Assembly: GCA_029990175.1 (NCBI GenBank)
Contig: JARKIP010000017.1
Coordinates: 26,895,001 to 26,959,000, forward strand
Reading direction: 5' to 3'
From: Petunia secreta
Taxonomy: Eukaryota > Streptophyta > Magnoliopsida > Solanales > Solanaceae
DNA length: 64,000 nt
The notes under the pieces were generated by a model. The model made no database searches, was not told where the DNA came from, and was given only the letters and a program-made list of their open reading frames with translations. Each line of letters begins with the position of its first letter. Position 1 is the stretch's first letter. This document shows positions 45,341 through 57,708 of the stretch, piece after piece. The position numbers were made by a program, and so were the translations under genes.

Positions 45341-45917
45341 GGTGTCGTTTTATTTCATTACCCATAATACAAGTATCGATTATCCAATTCCCCACTACAA
45401 TAACATCAAAATGTCAATATTCATGTTATTTGAAATTTCTTGTCTACTTTGCTAATTAAAGGAGCTACGCTCAGAAGAGGTCTCCTTTCATCGGATCTTT
45501 GAGTAGTGCTTTAAGCATTTAACTAAGACTTTGGCAAGTGGGTTGAGATAAATCTCTCTTAGGCCGGAAGGATTTTAGAGATTACAATAGAACGACTCGA
45601 GCATAATTATACTTGTGTTCCTAATGTGAAGTAATTACACCCATTGGTTGGAAATTGCTATTATCCGTTTATACTCCTAGTCTCGTCATATAGAGTCAAA
45701 TTATTTTCTTAAGTTTGTATGCATTGTAGTTAATATTAAGTTACATCAAACAAACCTCATTTCTACGACTCAATACTAAGCTCCATTTGAATTTTTATTT
45801 ACAACTCTCTTACTTGACAAGCTAGTTCCTTTGGGATATCGACCCCGATTCACATCAAGTATTATAATTTGATGACCGCCCCTCACCATTAATGGTGTAG
45901 GATTGAGCGTGGATCAC
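45341..45917 (+). repeat. 5' LTR right part, Athila-like
   Basis: Ends GAGCGTGGATCACA just before a tRNA-Asp type primer site at 45921. Its first 180 bp repeat 42070-42335 with about 75 bp less. The left limit of the complete LTR is not known. Confidence 0.6.
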
Positions 45918-45920
45918 ATT

Positions 45921-45939
45921 TTGGCGCCGTTGCCGGGGA
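45921..45939 (+). promoter_or_regulatory. Primer-binding site (tRNA-Asp type)
   Basis: TTGGCGCCGTTGCCGGGGA is the standard Athila-lineage primer site, complementary to the 3' end of tRNA-Asp. Confidence 0.92.
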
Positions 45940-46042
45940 ACTACGGTTTCAATATTGAGTTGCATTAGTTAATGAAAGTTGTTTAGTTCGCAAGTCCAAG
46001 CATTTTACTTTTGTTTTTGGTTTTACCTTGTGTATGTGAAGC

Positions 46043-47085
46043 ATGCCTTATAGGAGAAATACTAATCAAGAATTGCGGAACAACATGGGAATCCGCAAGG
46101 TTACGAAGAAGAATATGATGAAGAATTCCATGTGGAGCTCAATGAAGAGGGCTATGCATTTCACGTCGAGCAAGTAGATGAAGATGATCCTCAAGTAGAA
46201 GCTAATGATCCACACGTTGAGAATGCGCTACCTCAAGGTGATAATCCTTTTGCTCAACCAAATGCGGTTGCCCAAGAAAATGTAGGGGTGCAAGCGGATG
46301 GAGAAGGAATTCTTGGGGAAGATGTTGGTGTTGCAGGTAATGCTAATCGGGGTGGAAACAATGCAAACCGAGGTGGCCGAGGTGTGAACTTGGATGGTCG
46401 GGGTGCAAACCATGGAGGTAGAATCAATGTCAATTGAAGGGGGCAATGTCAATAGAGTGAATTCTCGCAATGTCAAACAGAATCAAGAGTATGCTAGAGG
46501 TGCTCGGGACTATCAACAAGAAATGCAAGACTATGAAGAGATGAGGAGATCGAAGAAGAAGTTGATATGAATAGCTTTGCAAGTGCCATAGTTCCTCCTC
46601 CAATTCATGGAAATGCTAGTTTTAGTATCCCAAATGTGATTCTTTAAGGTATTGAACAGCATGGATGCCTTAATGGTGCTAAAAATGATGATGCAAATGA
46701 CCACTTGAGAAATTTTGTACAAACTTGTAATCTTTACAAGTCGACAAGGGTATTGGAAGAGTCATTGAGGTTAAGAGTGTTTCCATATTCTCTCACCGGG
46801 AAGCCAAATATTGGTTAAACAAGTAGCCGAGAAACTCCACTTTTACATGGAAAGAACTAGTGAAGCAATTTCTAGCAAAGTTTTCACTAAAAGGGAAGCA
46901 AACAGTATTGAGAGACAAGATCTGCATGTTTGAACAAGATGCATTCGATTTATTGACCAAGACTTAGGAAGCTTACCAAGATGGGTTGCTCTGGTGTCCT
47001 AATCTTGGCTTCAAGGGAGGCATGTTGTCGCAAAGTTTCTATCAAGGCTTGAACAAGTTGAATAAATTCGTTTTGGATACACTAT
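46043..47085 (+). pseudogene. Athila gag, plus strand, broken
   Basis: ATG at 46043 (MPYRRNTNQELRNN), then after a shift the acidic, Asn/Gly-rich part at 46132-46437. The gag core follows in pieces: VPPPIHGNASFSIPNVIL, NDDANDHLRNFVQTCNLYKS, SLRLRVFPYSLTG, TFTWKELVKQFLAKFSLKGK, then FEQDAFDLL and FYQGLNKLNKFVLDT. Stops lie at 46645-46647, 46824-46826 and 46965-46967. The sequence is cut at 47085 by the inverted Tat LTR. Order and motifs fit the Athila gag; protease and pol are absent on this strand. Confidence 0.8.
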
Positions 47086-48628
47086 TGTTGAACCCTCCCA
47101 AAAACACACATAATGTCTGCATCGGGATGTATTTTCAACAAAATGGAGACTCCAAAGGGCTTTCTTTGGAGTCGCCACATAATTTAAGGATTATTAGGAA
47201 CCTAAGGTTAACTAATGAGTGCAATTTATTCCTTATTTAAAAGAAATTAAATTAAAATCAGAGATTCTGAGTAAGTTGTTCTATTAAATTCGAAAGAAGG
47301 TCCCTTGCGGGAGCACTTTCGAAAATCCACTAAATACGGTTAATCCGGCGATTTCACGAATTTGTTAAGGAGAATAGAATTAATTTTAACTAAGAATAAT
47401 ATAAATAAGATAAGGTTTTGGTTACGCCGATACTTAGATAAATAAATGATGAAATTTTAAGATTAATTAAATGGATAAATTACAACATGATCGATTGATT
47501 GGTGAATTAAATAAATAAAGGATAAATAAATTAAATAAATAAAATAAATAAAATAAAATACACTAAATAAATAATTAGATAAATAATAATAATTGATTAA
47601 TTGATCGCTTAGCTAAATGGATAAATAAATAAATAGATAACTTAATTAAATAAATTAATATTTTATATTAATTTAATTAAATAAAAAGAATAAATGAATA
47701 ATAATGGATTAAATAAATGAAAAAATAAGTAATTATAATTGATTAAATAAATGATTAATTAAAATTAAATGAATAAATAAGATTAATTAAATAAATAAAT
47801 TAATAAATAAATATCACTTAATTAATTTAATTAATGAATAAAGGAGTAGATAAATAAATATTTAATAGATGGATAAATATAAACAATAAATGGAGATGTA
47901 TAATTTAATTAAATTTAATTTATTTTTCACTCGATAGTTAACCATAGATTACTATTATCTTAAATTAATTGGCTAGTCCCAAAGAAACGGGATAAGCAAT
48001 TCTAAACATACGATAAGATAACAGTTTAATAAAGTGGCTATCCTACCAAGCTTGTAACATGCAAATCCTAGTCCGGTTTCAGGGCTTTCTAAAACATGCT
48101 TTCTAAAGGGGAAGGGAAAGAAGGAGTTTTAAACGGTAGAACACGGAAGCGCAACTCAATCTCTAAGCCTTGAATTTAGAGGTTTTCGTTTTCTTTTCTC
48201 TTTTTACATTTTCGGGGATATCAAGTCCCGAAAATGCGGAGCGGATCAAATAACTTCCGAATGTATGCCATCCCAATTTGTGAGTTTTATTTCAACTCGT
48301 CCCCGAATGTGTACATGACAAAGAAAAATAAAAGAACAAAAGAGTAGCATACATTCCAAGACAATCGTAAACAAATGCAATAACACGCACAAATCATAAC
48401 ATGTTCTATTGAAGACTTCCCACACTATTCTACCCATAGCCTAGAGCAAAATGAGATAACCCCGGGACTAGCTCTCACGCCAAACAATTCTTTACACCTT
48501 TACTAACCTCAAACTGCTCTAAATAAACTCCCAATTATTTCACCATACCCCGGGATTGAACTTTCGATTATCTTTCCATACTAGACTGCAAATCATGAAA
48601 GGCGCCAATCGGCCTTTCAAAATAAAAC

Positions 48629-48990
48629 CTCACTGGTCCTCGGCTTTAGTCAAGCCTCTCAGTTTCCTCGGCTTTGCAAGGCTCACAGACCTTGCTCATA
48701 GGGCTCCTCACTGGTCCTTGGCTTTAATCAAACCTCGCAGTTTCCTAAGTAGCCAAGACCGCGCTGGTCTCCAAGGAGGGGCCCCAATAGTCATTTAAAG
48801 ACGCAGGGGCTTCACTCTCCTAGTATGCGACAAGCATACTTCATTCCACAAAATTTGCCGTTGGTTAGTCAACATCGGCCTGCACACACGCAAAGCCATT
48901 CATGAGAGGGACCCCACTGATCTTTAAAGATACCAGGGGCTTCGCCTCTTAGTATGCAACTTGCATACTCCATCGTCAACCTGTCATAAT
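48629..48990 (-). repeat. Two direct-repeat pairs inside the Tat LTR
   Basis: CCTCACTGGTCCTCGGCTTT... at about 48627 recurs at about 48706 (77-bp step), each followed by CAGTTTCCT. A second pair with CAGGGGCTTC and TAGTATGC is at about 48805 and 48938. Confidence 0.75.
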
Positions 48991-51094
48991 TCAAAATCCG
49001 CTTTCAATCATGCCTGCAGCAAACCAGAACCTCACCCAAACCCCGGCAAACTCCTGAACACCCTATTCACACTTGCACCTGACACGAGTCTCCTCTTACG
49101 CTCACAGGAAAACAAATAAGGACGGAACTAAACCCTGCCCCTAAACTACAACAACTCCCAAACTTCTTCAATCACCTACACTTGAGCACTAACCTGGAAT
49201 CCTCATCATTAACTGAAACAAAAAACCAGACTACTATACTTGATTCCTACAGCTCCCTGAATCCCTCAACCACTAACGCATACTCCCCAATCAACCACCA
49301 TCAAGAAAAACCATTTTCACAATATGCAGAAATCAAGAAGAACCCAATAGGAAAGAAGGACAAGAGCAGAACATTTCAGATGCCTTGCAAATCTTATGAC
49401 TAAATCAGACACAAAATTATACATGCTTCTACCTGAAATCATGATCAGGATACGAAACCAGACATCACACTTGGACAAAAGCACACCAGAACACATTTTA
49501 CTTTGATGCACATGAAAGTGTACAGGTCTGACCTATGCTAACCTATGAAGACAGAGTGCTAACTAATTTATCCAACGCTAACAAGCAAAGCCTAATGGAC
49601 AACTTCAACTCTTACTTTTTAGCAGAAAACTGAACTTCATTTAACAATTTTAACATGAAGAATGCCAACCTTCCACATAAACTGATTTCATTATATTATT
49701 TCATTAAAGAGAACGAGGCAGATCTCCATAAAAACACTTCTAACAACCTGCAGCTATACCAGACAACTAACATTCTTCTTTACTTCAATTTTCACCTTTC
49801 CAGGCCTTATTAAACTAAGGAAAACACCTTGAACCCTCACCTGAACACTTCTATGCAGACCTGCAACTCTCCCTAAACATCCCTGACTCTTCTAACACTT
49901 GCAATTATCAGATATACTACACCAAGACACATGCAGCAAGTCTACTCCTCTACACAAAACCTGAGGCTAACTCATAGCTTCTATAAACTCCCAGAACAAG
50001 CCCCTGACCTCTGACTCCCTCAACTAACCAGGAACCCCTATTAACATGAACTATCTCCCTAAAACAAGGAAAACAGACCCATGCACCTACACATAACTCC
50101 CTCATTGAACTCACCAGCTCACAGGCTTCCCAAACAGCTCCTCACAGACCCTGCAAACCAGGAACAACTACCTAACAGCCTAACAACCCTATACTCCCTG
50201 CATTCACCTCTCAGCACCCCTGATACCCTGCAGCAGATCTACTACTCACCTGGAAACAATCAACCTTGAACAACTTAGAACAAACTGGTCAAACACCAGC
50301 CTCCACTCCTTCTATACACCATCCTACACCAAGCATCTAACACCCTTCACAGACCATTAACAGCCTGCAACCTCTCACCAATTCAACAACATCTCCTTTA
50401 CATCCTTCAACCATCCAGAACCTGCAGAAACAACCTGAACTAGAACAGCCCTTGCATCACCTCTTAACAGACCCCCTTATCACCCTCCAAACAACACCAT
50501 CCAACCAGAAATAGAATAAGACAGAAACAGAACAATAAATCCAGGAGATGAGCTCAACTAATTCTAATTTCAGGTCATTCAATAGGCATTTTAACAACAT
50601 TCATAACCAGACATCTTATCTATAACTAATGTTCTCCAGGTTTCCATCTCATAGTATGTTTTCCATATTACATTAACAAAACATCAAGACAAAAAATGAT
50701 AAAGCTCGGATCTTTACATTTCATTTTTTAAAGCAGTTTCTTTGAATATCATACATATGTCAAATCTGGTTTTATACACCGAGAAAAAAAAATATGAAAC
50801 ATCAAGATCATAATAACAAGGTTTCAGTTTTACCTTTTTAAAAGCAGTGAAATGGGGTGAAGAGCTGAAGAAAATGACTCGAACGAGATCGACGCGAGCA
50901 AGGTCGACGACTCAAATGGTGCAGCAACGACACAGATAATTAATCGATAACAGAAGATGAATGCCAGGAACAAAACAGGAAACAATAACACTATATGTAT
51001 TTTCGAGAGAAACTTAAACTAAAAAAATGCTTATGTTCAGCCGTTTTTCTCTGTTCTCAAAACCTAGCCCCCCAGAAAAATGAAGATAAGGATG

Positions 51095-51102
51095 TATATA
51101 TA
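51095..51102 (-). promoter_or_regulatory. TATA box of Tat LTR 2
   Basis: TATATATA within GTATATATAC about 400 bp from the LTR start on minus, matching the distance in the first Tat LTR (425 bp). Confidence 0.45.
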
Positions 51103-51328
51103 CCTGATGAGTTAGGGTTTTAGGATTTTGGCTCTAACCTTTGAATTCAAGTCCAAAGTTATCCTTTCCTTGTAGAACAAGGGTGAATTTAGTCAAATCC
51201 CCTAAGGATTGTACTGAATTCATCCTTGTAATCAAGGATTTGCCCGTTCAAATCATCCACGGCTCGGATTAGACTTCTATTTGAAATAAAAGGCTCAAAT
51301 TCGCTTAGTACAAATGAAGAAAGAGACC

Positions 51329-51342
51329 GGGGGGGGGGGGGG
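51329..51342. repeat. 14-G homopolymer in LTR
   Basis: Uninterrupted G run in the U3 part of the Tat LTR. Confidence 0.85.
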
Positions 51343-51500
51343 CAACAAGTACACCTTTTTGGATGGATTTGGCTCAGTTTTGAGGGGAAATTGAATGCGA
51401 TTTTTAAAATTAATCAACAGCTTTTGATTTTTAAAATTAGCCTTATTTAAAATAATTAGACATTAATTCGAAAATTTCGGGACAAAATTGGGTGTCAACA

Positions 51501-51548
51501 GCTACCCCTCTTTACCCAGAAAAGGATGGAAGAGTTTTCAGGGTAAAG
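51501..51548 (-). promoter_or_regulatory. Polypurine tract with hairpin, Tat element 2
   Basis: On minus, GGGTAAAGAGGGGTAGC touches the LTR start. Its 5' part forms the 3' arm of a 14-bp inverted repeat (51510-51523 with 51535-51548, one mismatch, 11-nt loop). Same layout as 5291-5336. Confidence 0.8.
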
Positions 51549-52253
51549 AAGTTGACATAAAGCCAATTTTGTCACGATAAGTCAAGGACTTCCGATTCCA
51601 TGGACCAAAAGCCGAGGCTTATGGATATGGCCGAACTCCAGTTTCCGAGTTGCCTATATATCTCGGGCTGAAAGAGAATCAGGCCATATGTAGTTCGACG
51701 ACACTCAGATACGAAGACTCGCACGATTGACAGAAAAAGGACGCACGAATAGGAAAGAATTCAAACTGACGTCCTAATCCGAAAACAAAAGATTAGGATA
51801 GAATTTGCTTGTTCTAGTGTGATTCTTCAGATCCTCATTGACGAGTCTAGCTCATATCAACGATTGCCCCAGTTCACTGCTAAGAAAAAGTTCCACGTTA
51901 TGCTCCAAATACTGCTGCGGCATTGCCAAAATTCTGTAAATACTTAACAAACGGTAAGCGAGCAACTGCTAATAAACTATAATAATTGGAATAAGAAATA
52001 AATAAAGGGATAGTATAAAATTGTAAATGCTAGTTGTGATGCTATCAACAAGTTCTTCTCTCGATCAACTGACGAGGTACTCCGCCCAGGGAACCTCTAG
52101 GCTGATCATTATTCTGAAATGGTAAAGTGAAACAATAAGTAAAGTGGGAACGAATTTGTAAAATGCAAGGCTTTCATAAGATAAGTTGACTAACGAGATA
52201 TGATGTCTCAAGTCGAATTGTCTATCTTTATCATCTACTTCAAAATATAACAT
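51549..52253 (-). other. Tat 3' untranslated region
   Basis: No gene. 51630-51705 matches the 5153-5228 phrase of the first Tat element on the opposite strand. Confidence 0.55.
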
Positions 52254-52890
52254 GCCAATATTGCAAGACAACCGACATCGCGAAACACTCCGAAAATGGT
52301 GCTTCAGCCGACTTGTCTTAGACTAACAATCTACTTTAAATATAACATGCCAACATTGCAAGACTACCGACATTGCGAAACACTCCGAAGGTGGTGTTCC
52401 AGCCGACTTGTGTTAAAATATCAATATAATTTAAATACAAAATGCCAATATTGCAGACAACCGACATCGCGAAACACTCTGAAAGCGGTGTCTCAGCCGA
52501 CTTGTCTTAGACTATCAATATAATTCAAATATAAAATGCCAATATTGCAAGACAATCGACATCGCGAAACACTCTGAAAGTGGTGTTCCAGCCGACTTGT
52601 CTTAAACTATCAATATAATTTAAATACAAAATGCCAATATTGCAAGACAACCAACATCGCGAAACACTCTGAAAGTGGTGCTTCAGCCGACTTGTCTTAA
52701 ACTATCAATAAATGCCAATATTGCAAGACAACCGACATCGTGAAACACTCCGAAAGCGGTGCTTCAGCCGACTTGTCTTAAACTATCAATCTAATTTAAA
52801 TATAAAATGCCAATATTGCAAGACAACCAACATCGCGAAACACTCTGAAAGTGGTGCTCCAGCCGACTTGTCTTAAACTATCAATACCGT
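52254..52890 (-). repeat. 95-bp tandem repeat array, seven copies
   Basis: Copies begin (GCCAAYATTGCA) at 52254, 52349, 52444, 52538, 52633, 52714 and 52809. The period is 94-95 bp except one 81-bp copy. The core has CGACATCGCGAAACACTC and CAGCCGACTTGTCTTA. Copies differ by several substitutions each. Located between pol and the 3' LTR, as in other Tat/Ogre elements. Confidence 0.93.
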
Positions 52891-54019
52891 GAGGTAAATT
52901 CTATCGCAATGTTAAGATGTTGAGAAAAGAAAAGCGCCGCATTTTCGGCAATAATCAAATGTAATGCTTAGATGCCGCAAGAGTAAATTTGAATGATCTG
53001 TCAAGAAGAATCATATGTGCCGTCAATTCGATTAGTGTTGCTTGTTCTGTCTGAATGCTCTCCCTCTTCCTGTTCCTGCTCTCAAAGAAAAATTTGTTAG
53101 TTTTGGGGAGGGGTGTTTGATTTGTGCTGATTCATCTTGAATTTGCTGCTATCGCTTCCTTTTCTTCGTGAGACTTGGGCTTTGAAAACCATCCTCGGAA
53201 ACTTGGTTTATGAACTCAATAGTATAACTCATCTTAAGATAGAGGGCAAATAAAGTAATTTGGTAAAATAGTAAGCAAGTAATCACTGATATGCAAATGA
53301 AAAGTTTATAATGCATTTAAAACTCCTGCTTTAACTCAAACTCATGACATATCTCGAAACAAACTGAACGTCCTTTCTATTTGCAACTTGTGCTAATCTT
53401 GTATACTTTTAGAACTTTGCCGCTTCATCCATTGATAAGCAAACCAATTTTGCAAAAATCTGCCCCAGTTATAATCTTTATGCCTTCGAACTCTTTTTGC
53501 AAAAGTTGCCCCAGTTTCTATCTTCCATATCTTCATATTATCTTGCAAAAAGTGCCCTAGTTGCTTGCCTTAGGGGAAACTGAAAATTTTAATATTATAG
53601 AGTCGAGCCCTTTAAGAGCGCCTACGTATCACCACGGGAATCAGACTGTGCGTAGTTCTGCTTACATAAAAATTTTGGGGAAAATATGGCAATCTAAGTA
53701 CGAAGCCGCATCCGAATTGGAAAACCTACACATCCGCCCAGATACGTAGTTCGGAATTACATCATAAAAATAAACAAACCTAAAGTGTTACAATATTTTG
53801 ACCGAATCCGAAGGGGATTGCCTACTTATCCTGTTGCCATTCCAGGAATCAGGTCAGAAGTAGTTCAAACTTACATAAAAGAGGAAATAGGGGAAATTCA
53901 TATATTAATGCAACCAAACTCTATGTGAGTTACTACGTATCCCGCTTTGGGATTCAGGTCACGCGTAGTTCGCATTACATCAAAAGTTATATTCAGAACA
54001 ATGCTAACTTGTGATTGCT
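52891..54019 (-). other. Tat 3' region with repeated ACGTAGGC phrases
   Basis: No gene. On minus, the phrase GAACTAC...CTGATTCC...TACGTAG occurs near 53640, 53745 (partial), 53840 and 53940, related to 2503-2555 and 5153-5228 in the first Tat element. Confidence 0.6.
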
Positions 54020-55394
54020 TCAGACATAGTATCTTTTGACGGCATCTGCGTTGATTGCTTTTGGCCAAACTTGACCATCCATTTCTGCCAGAATCAGTGC
54101 TCCTCCAGACAAGACCCGGTGAACCACATATGGACCTTGCCAATTCGGTGCAAATTTGCCCCTTGCTTCTTCTTGATTAGGAAAGATCTTCTTTAGCACC
54201 AATTGCCCCAGTTTAAAGTCTCTCACTCTCACTTTCTTGCCAAAAGAATTGATCATGCGATTTTGGTAAAGTTGCCCATGACAAATTGCATTCATTCTTT
54301 TCTCATCAATAAGCATCAACTGTTCACATCTGATCTTCACCCATTCAGCATTTTCTAATTTAGCTTCTTGAATGATTCTCAAGGAAGGAATTTCTACTTC
54401 CGCGGGTAAGACTGCTTCTGTGCCGTACACCAAAAGATAAGGAGTTGCCCCAGTTGAAGTTCTTGTGGTGGTGCGGTACCCAAGAAATGCAAAAGGCAAC
54501 TTTTCATGCCAATCTCTATAATTATCAATCATCTTGCGAAGAATACGCTTGATGTTCTTATTTGCCGCTTCAACAACTCCATTCATTTGGGGCCGGTATG
54601 CAGTAGAGTTGCGAAGAGTAATCTTGAAGATTTCACAAGTTGCTCTCATTAAATCACTATTCAAGTTTGCACCATTATCAGTAATGATTGATTCAGGAAC
54701 TCCGAATCTACAAATGATATTGTTGCGCACAAAATCTGACACCACTTTCGTGGTTATGGACTTGTGAGAAGTTGCTTCCACCCACTTGGTGAAGTAATCA
54801 ATAGCCACCTAAATAAAGCGATGTCCATTTGAAGCGGTCGGCTCAATAGGACCAATAGCATCCATTCCCCAAGCAACAAAAGGCCAGGGAGAACTCATTG
54901 CATGAAGTTCAGAAGGAGGTCTTTTGATCATATCTCCGTGAATTTGACATTGATGACATTTCCGCACAAACTAAACACAATCAGGTTCCATAGTTAGCCA
55001 AAAATAACCTGCTCTCAAGATCTTCTTTGCTAAGACAAAACCATTCATGTGCGGTCCACAAAATCCCGCGCAATTTATTTGCTTCAATGGCATCAACACA
55101 TCTTAAGAGTCCTAAGTCTGGGGTCCTCCTATATAGGATTTCACCGCTTAGAAAGAATTGATTTGATAACCTCCGAATGCTCTTCTTTTGAACACTTGTT
55201 GCATTTTCAGGATAACTTCCAACCTTGAGATAATTCTTGATATCAAAATACCAAGGATGGCCATCTCGCTCTTCCTCAACTTGGAAACAATAAGCTGGCC
55301 TATCATGCAATTCAATTTCGATAGGATCAATATAATTCTTGTCAGGATGTTGGTTCATAGAAGATAAAGTTGCCAAAGCATCGGCAAACTCATT
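54020..55394 (-). pseudogene. Tat integrase
   Basis: On minus, the N-terminal zinc-binding region (55376-54981) includes GEILYRRTPDLGLLRCVDAI and, after a frameshift, the HEWF/GPHMNG-type H2C2 stretch. A TAG lies at 54971-54973. The core frame starts after a TAG at 54809-54811 with VAIDYFTKWVEAT, FGVPESIITDNGANLNSDLM and AYRPQMNGVVEAANKNIKRI, giving the D, D and E catalytic residues. The C-terminal part has LVLKKIFPNQEEARGKFAPN and WQGPYVVHRVL and ends at 54020. Both TAG codons look like CAG mutated at C. Confidence 0.9.
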
Positions 55395-57520
55395 TTAAAG
55401 TCTTGGAACATGCTTGAACTCAATCTTTGCGAACCTTTTGCACAATTCCTTGACACAACGCAAATAAGGAAGAATCTTTGCATTCTTGGTGTTCCACTCG
55501 CCTTGTACTTGGTGAATCAGCAAGTCAGAATCCCCGATCACTAAAAGTTCTTGAATATCCATATCAACTGCCAATCGAAAACCCAAAATGCATGCTTCAT
55601 ACTCAGCCATGTTGTTAGTGCATGGAAATCTGAGCTTGGCCGAAACAGGATAATGCTGACCCGTTTCAGAAATTAAGACAGCTCCAATACCATCACCTTT
55701 GAAATTTTCTTCTCCGTCAAAGAAAAGACGCCAACCATCATATTCAGAAGAGATGTATTCACCCAGAAACAAGACCTCTTCATCGTGAAAGTAAGTTCTC
55801 AATGGTTCATAGTTGTCATCAACAGGATTTTCAGCAAAATGATCCGCCAATGCTTGTGCTTTTACCGCCTTTTGGGTGACATAGAATATGTCGAATTTGC
55901 TCAAAAAAATCAGCCATTTTGCCAATTTCCCCGTGGGCATCGGCTTTTGAAAGATATATTTCAAAGGATCCATCCTCGAGATAAGATAAGTTGTATATGA
56001 TGAAAGATAGTGCCTTAACCTTTGTGCGGTCCAAGTCAAGGCACAATAAGTTCGCTCCAAAAGAGTATACCTGGCTTCATAAGGGGTGAACTTCTTGCTT
56101 AGATAGTAAATGGCTTGTTCTTTCTTCCCGGTCTTGTCATGTTTCCCCAAGACACATCCAAATGCATTTTCCGAGACAGACAAATATAAGATCAATGGTC
56201 TTCCAGGTTCAGGAGGAACTAACACAGGCGGATTAGATAGATACTCCTTGATCCTATCAAAAGCCTCTTGACAATCTTCCGTCCACTCAATAACAGCATC
56301 TTTCTTCAACAGCTTGATTATTGGTTCACAAATAACCGTGGATTGTGCAATAAAGCGGCTTATGTAGTTCAAGCGGCCAAGAAAGCTCATCACATCCTTC
56401 CGGCTCTTTGGAGGAGGCAAGTCTTGGATAGTCTTGATTTTAGACGGATCCAATTCTATACCCCTCCGGCTTACAATGAAACCCAACATCTTACCGACGG
56501 GAACACCAAACGCACATTTTGCAGGATTAAGCTTCAAGTTATACCGCCGAAGGCGGTTGAAGAATTTTCTCAAATCAGTCAAATGCTCTTCTTTCTTCTT
56601 TGACTTAATAACAACATCATCTACATAGACTTCAATCTCTTTGTTAATCATATCATGGAAAAGAGTTTTCATCGCTCTCATATATGTTGCCCCGACATTC
56701 TTCAAGCCGAAAGGCATAACTCTATAACAAAAAACACCCCCAAGGCGTGATGAAAGCGGTCTTTTCAGCATCATCTTCATCCATTAGGATCTGTTGATAA
56801 CCAGCAAAACAATCGACAAAAGACTGAAGCTCATGTTTTGCACAGCTATCAATAAGGATATGAATATTTGGCAATGGAAAATCATCCTTTGGACTTGCTT
56901 TGTTGAGATCACGATAATCAACACAAACTCTAACTTTTCTGTCCTTCTTTGGCACCGGCACAATATTTGCTAACCAAGTGGGATATTTGAGAGATCGAAT
57001 CACTTTTAGCGGTCAATTGCTTTTGCACTTCTTCCAATATTTGTTTGCTTGTGGAACTTTTGAAGTTTCTCTTCTTTTGCTTAACAGGCGGAAATGAAGG
57101 ATCAGTTAGCAACTTGTGAGTGACAAGATCGGTACACAAACTGGGCATATCATCATAAGACCAAGCAAAGATGTCTCGATACTCGTTCAATAGTTCAATA
57201 TAAGACTTTCTTTCTTCCGAGGTCAAATGAACACTGATTCTGTTTTCTCTAACATCTTCTGAAGTCCCCAAGTTGATTGACTCGGTTTCTTCCAAGTTAG
57301 GCTTTTGTTTGTTCTCAAATTGATCCACTTCTCTTGTTATTTCATCAAGAACAAAATCTTCATCAAATTCCCCAATACTCAGTGCATCGGTACCATTTTG
57401 TTCAGTTGTTTTGTTATACGTCACAAGCAGAGTTTCGGCAGTTTTGTCAAATAGAAAGCTGAAACAGAAACAAATATTAATCAAAAGCGTAAAATAAAGT
57501 AAATAATTAAAGCATAGCAA
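55395..57520 (-). pseudogene. Tat reverse transcriptase with two RNase H domains
   Basis: On minus, the frame from 57520 has DIFAWSYDDMPSLCTDLVTH and PVKQKKRNFKSSTSKQI, then a frameshift at about 57000. The next part reads YPTWLANIVPVPKKDRKVRV and VDYRDLNKASPKDDFPLPNI, followed by a frameshift at about 56760. A 461-codon frame carries MPFGLKNVGATYMRAM, the active site VYVDDVVIKSKKKEEHLTDL, the connection, the retroviral-type RNase H (PLILYLSVSENAFGCVL, LLERTYCALTWTAQRLRHYL) and then a second, archaeal-type RNase H: WRLFFDGEENFKGDGIGAVL, NNMAEYEACILGFRLAV and LLVIGDSDLLIHQVQGEW. The second RNase H is a hallmark of the Tat lineage. Confidence 0.93.
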
Positions 57521-57708
57521 AATAATGATATGAGAATGCAGTGCATTTTATTTGTTTCAAAAAGTCTAATTTAGGGAGGCAATACATTAAAGTAAATCAT
57601 GCAGAATGTAAACAAGTTATTTTGAAAAGACATAAACATAAACCGAATGCAAAACACAGTTCAGGGCCTCAATCTGACTGTGATGCCGAAATAAACTAGT
57701 GAGTTCAT

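Larger units (their letters stand above)
47086..51500 (-). repeat. 4.4-kb LTR of Tat element 2
   Basis: On minus it starts TGTTGACACCCAATTTTGTC at 51500 and ends GGGAGGGTTCAACA at 47086. It contains GGTGGCGACTCC-like sequence near its end (47167-47178), an AT-rich ATAAATAAAT tract (47400-47900) and internal direct repeats at 48620-48990. The terminal 1.2 kb matches 59640-60524 in inverse orientation. Open frames inside (48246-48798, 49182-49403, 50081-50269) are not genes. Confidence 0.85.

Noticed and set aside
46986..47240. 84-codon ORF as a gene
   Set aside because: The first part is Athila gag and the rest is the end of an inverted Tat LTR.
47400..47900. Replication origin or scaffold region in the ATAAATAAAT tract
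   Set aside because: The AT tract is part of the Tat LTR and recurs in the inverted copy at 60100-60230; no independent evidence.
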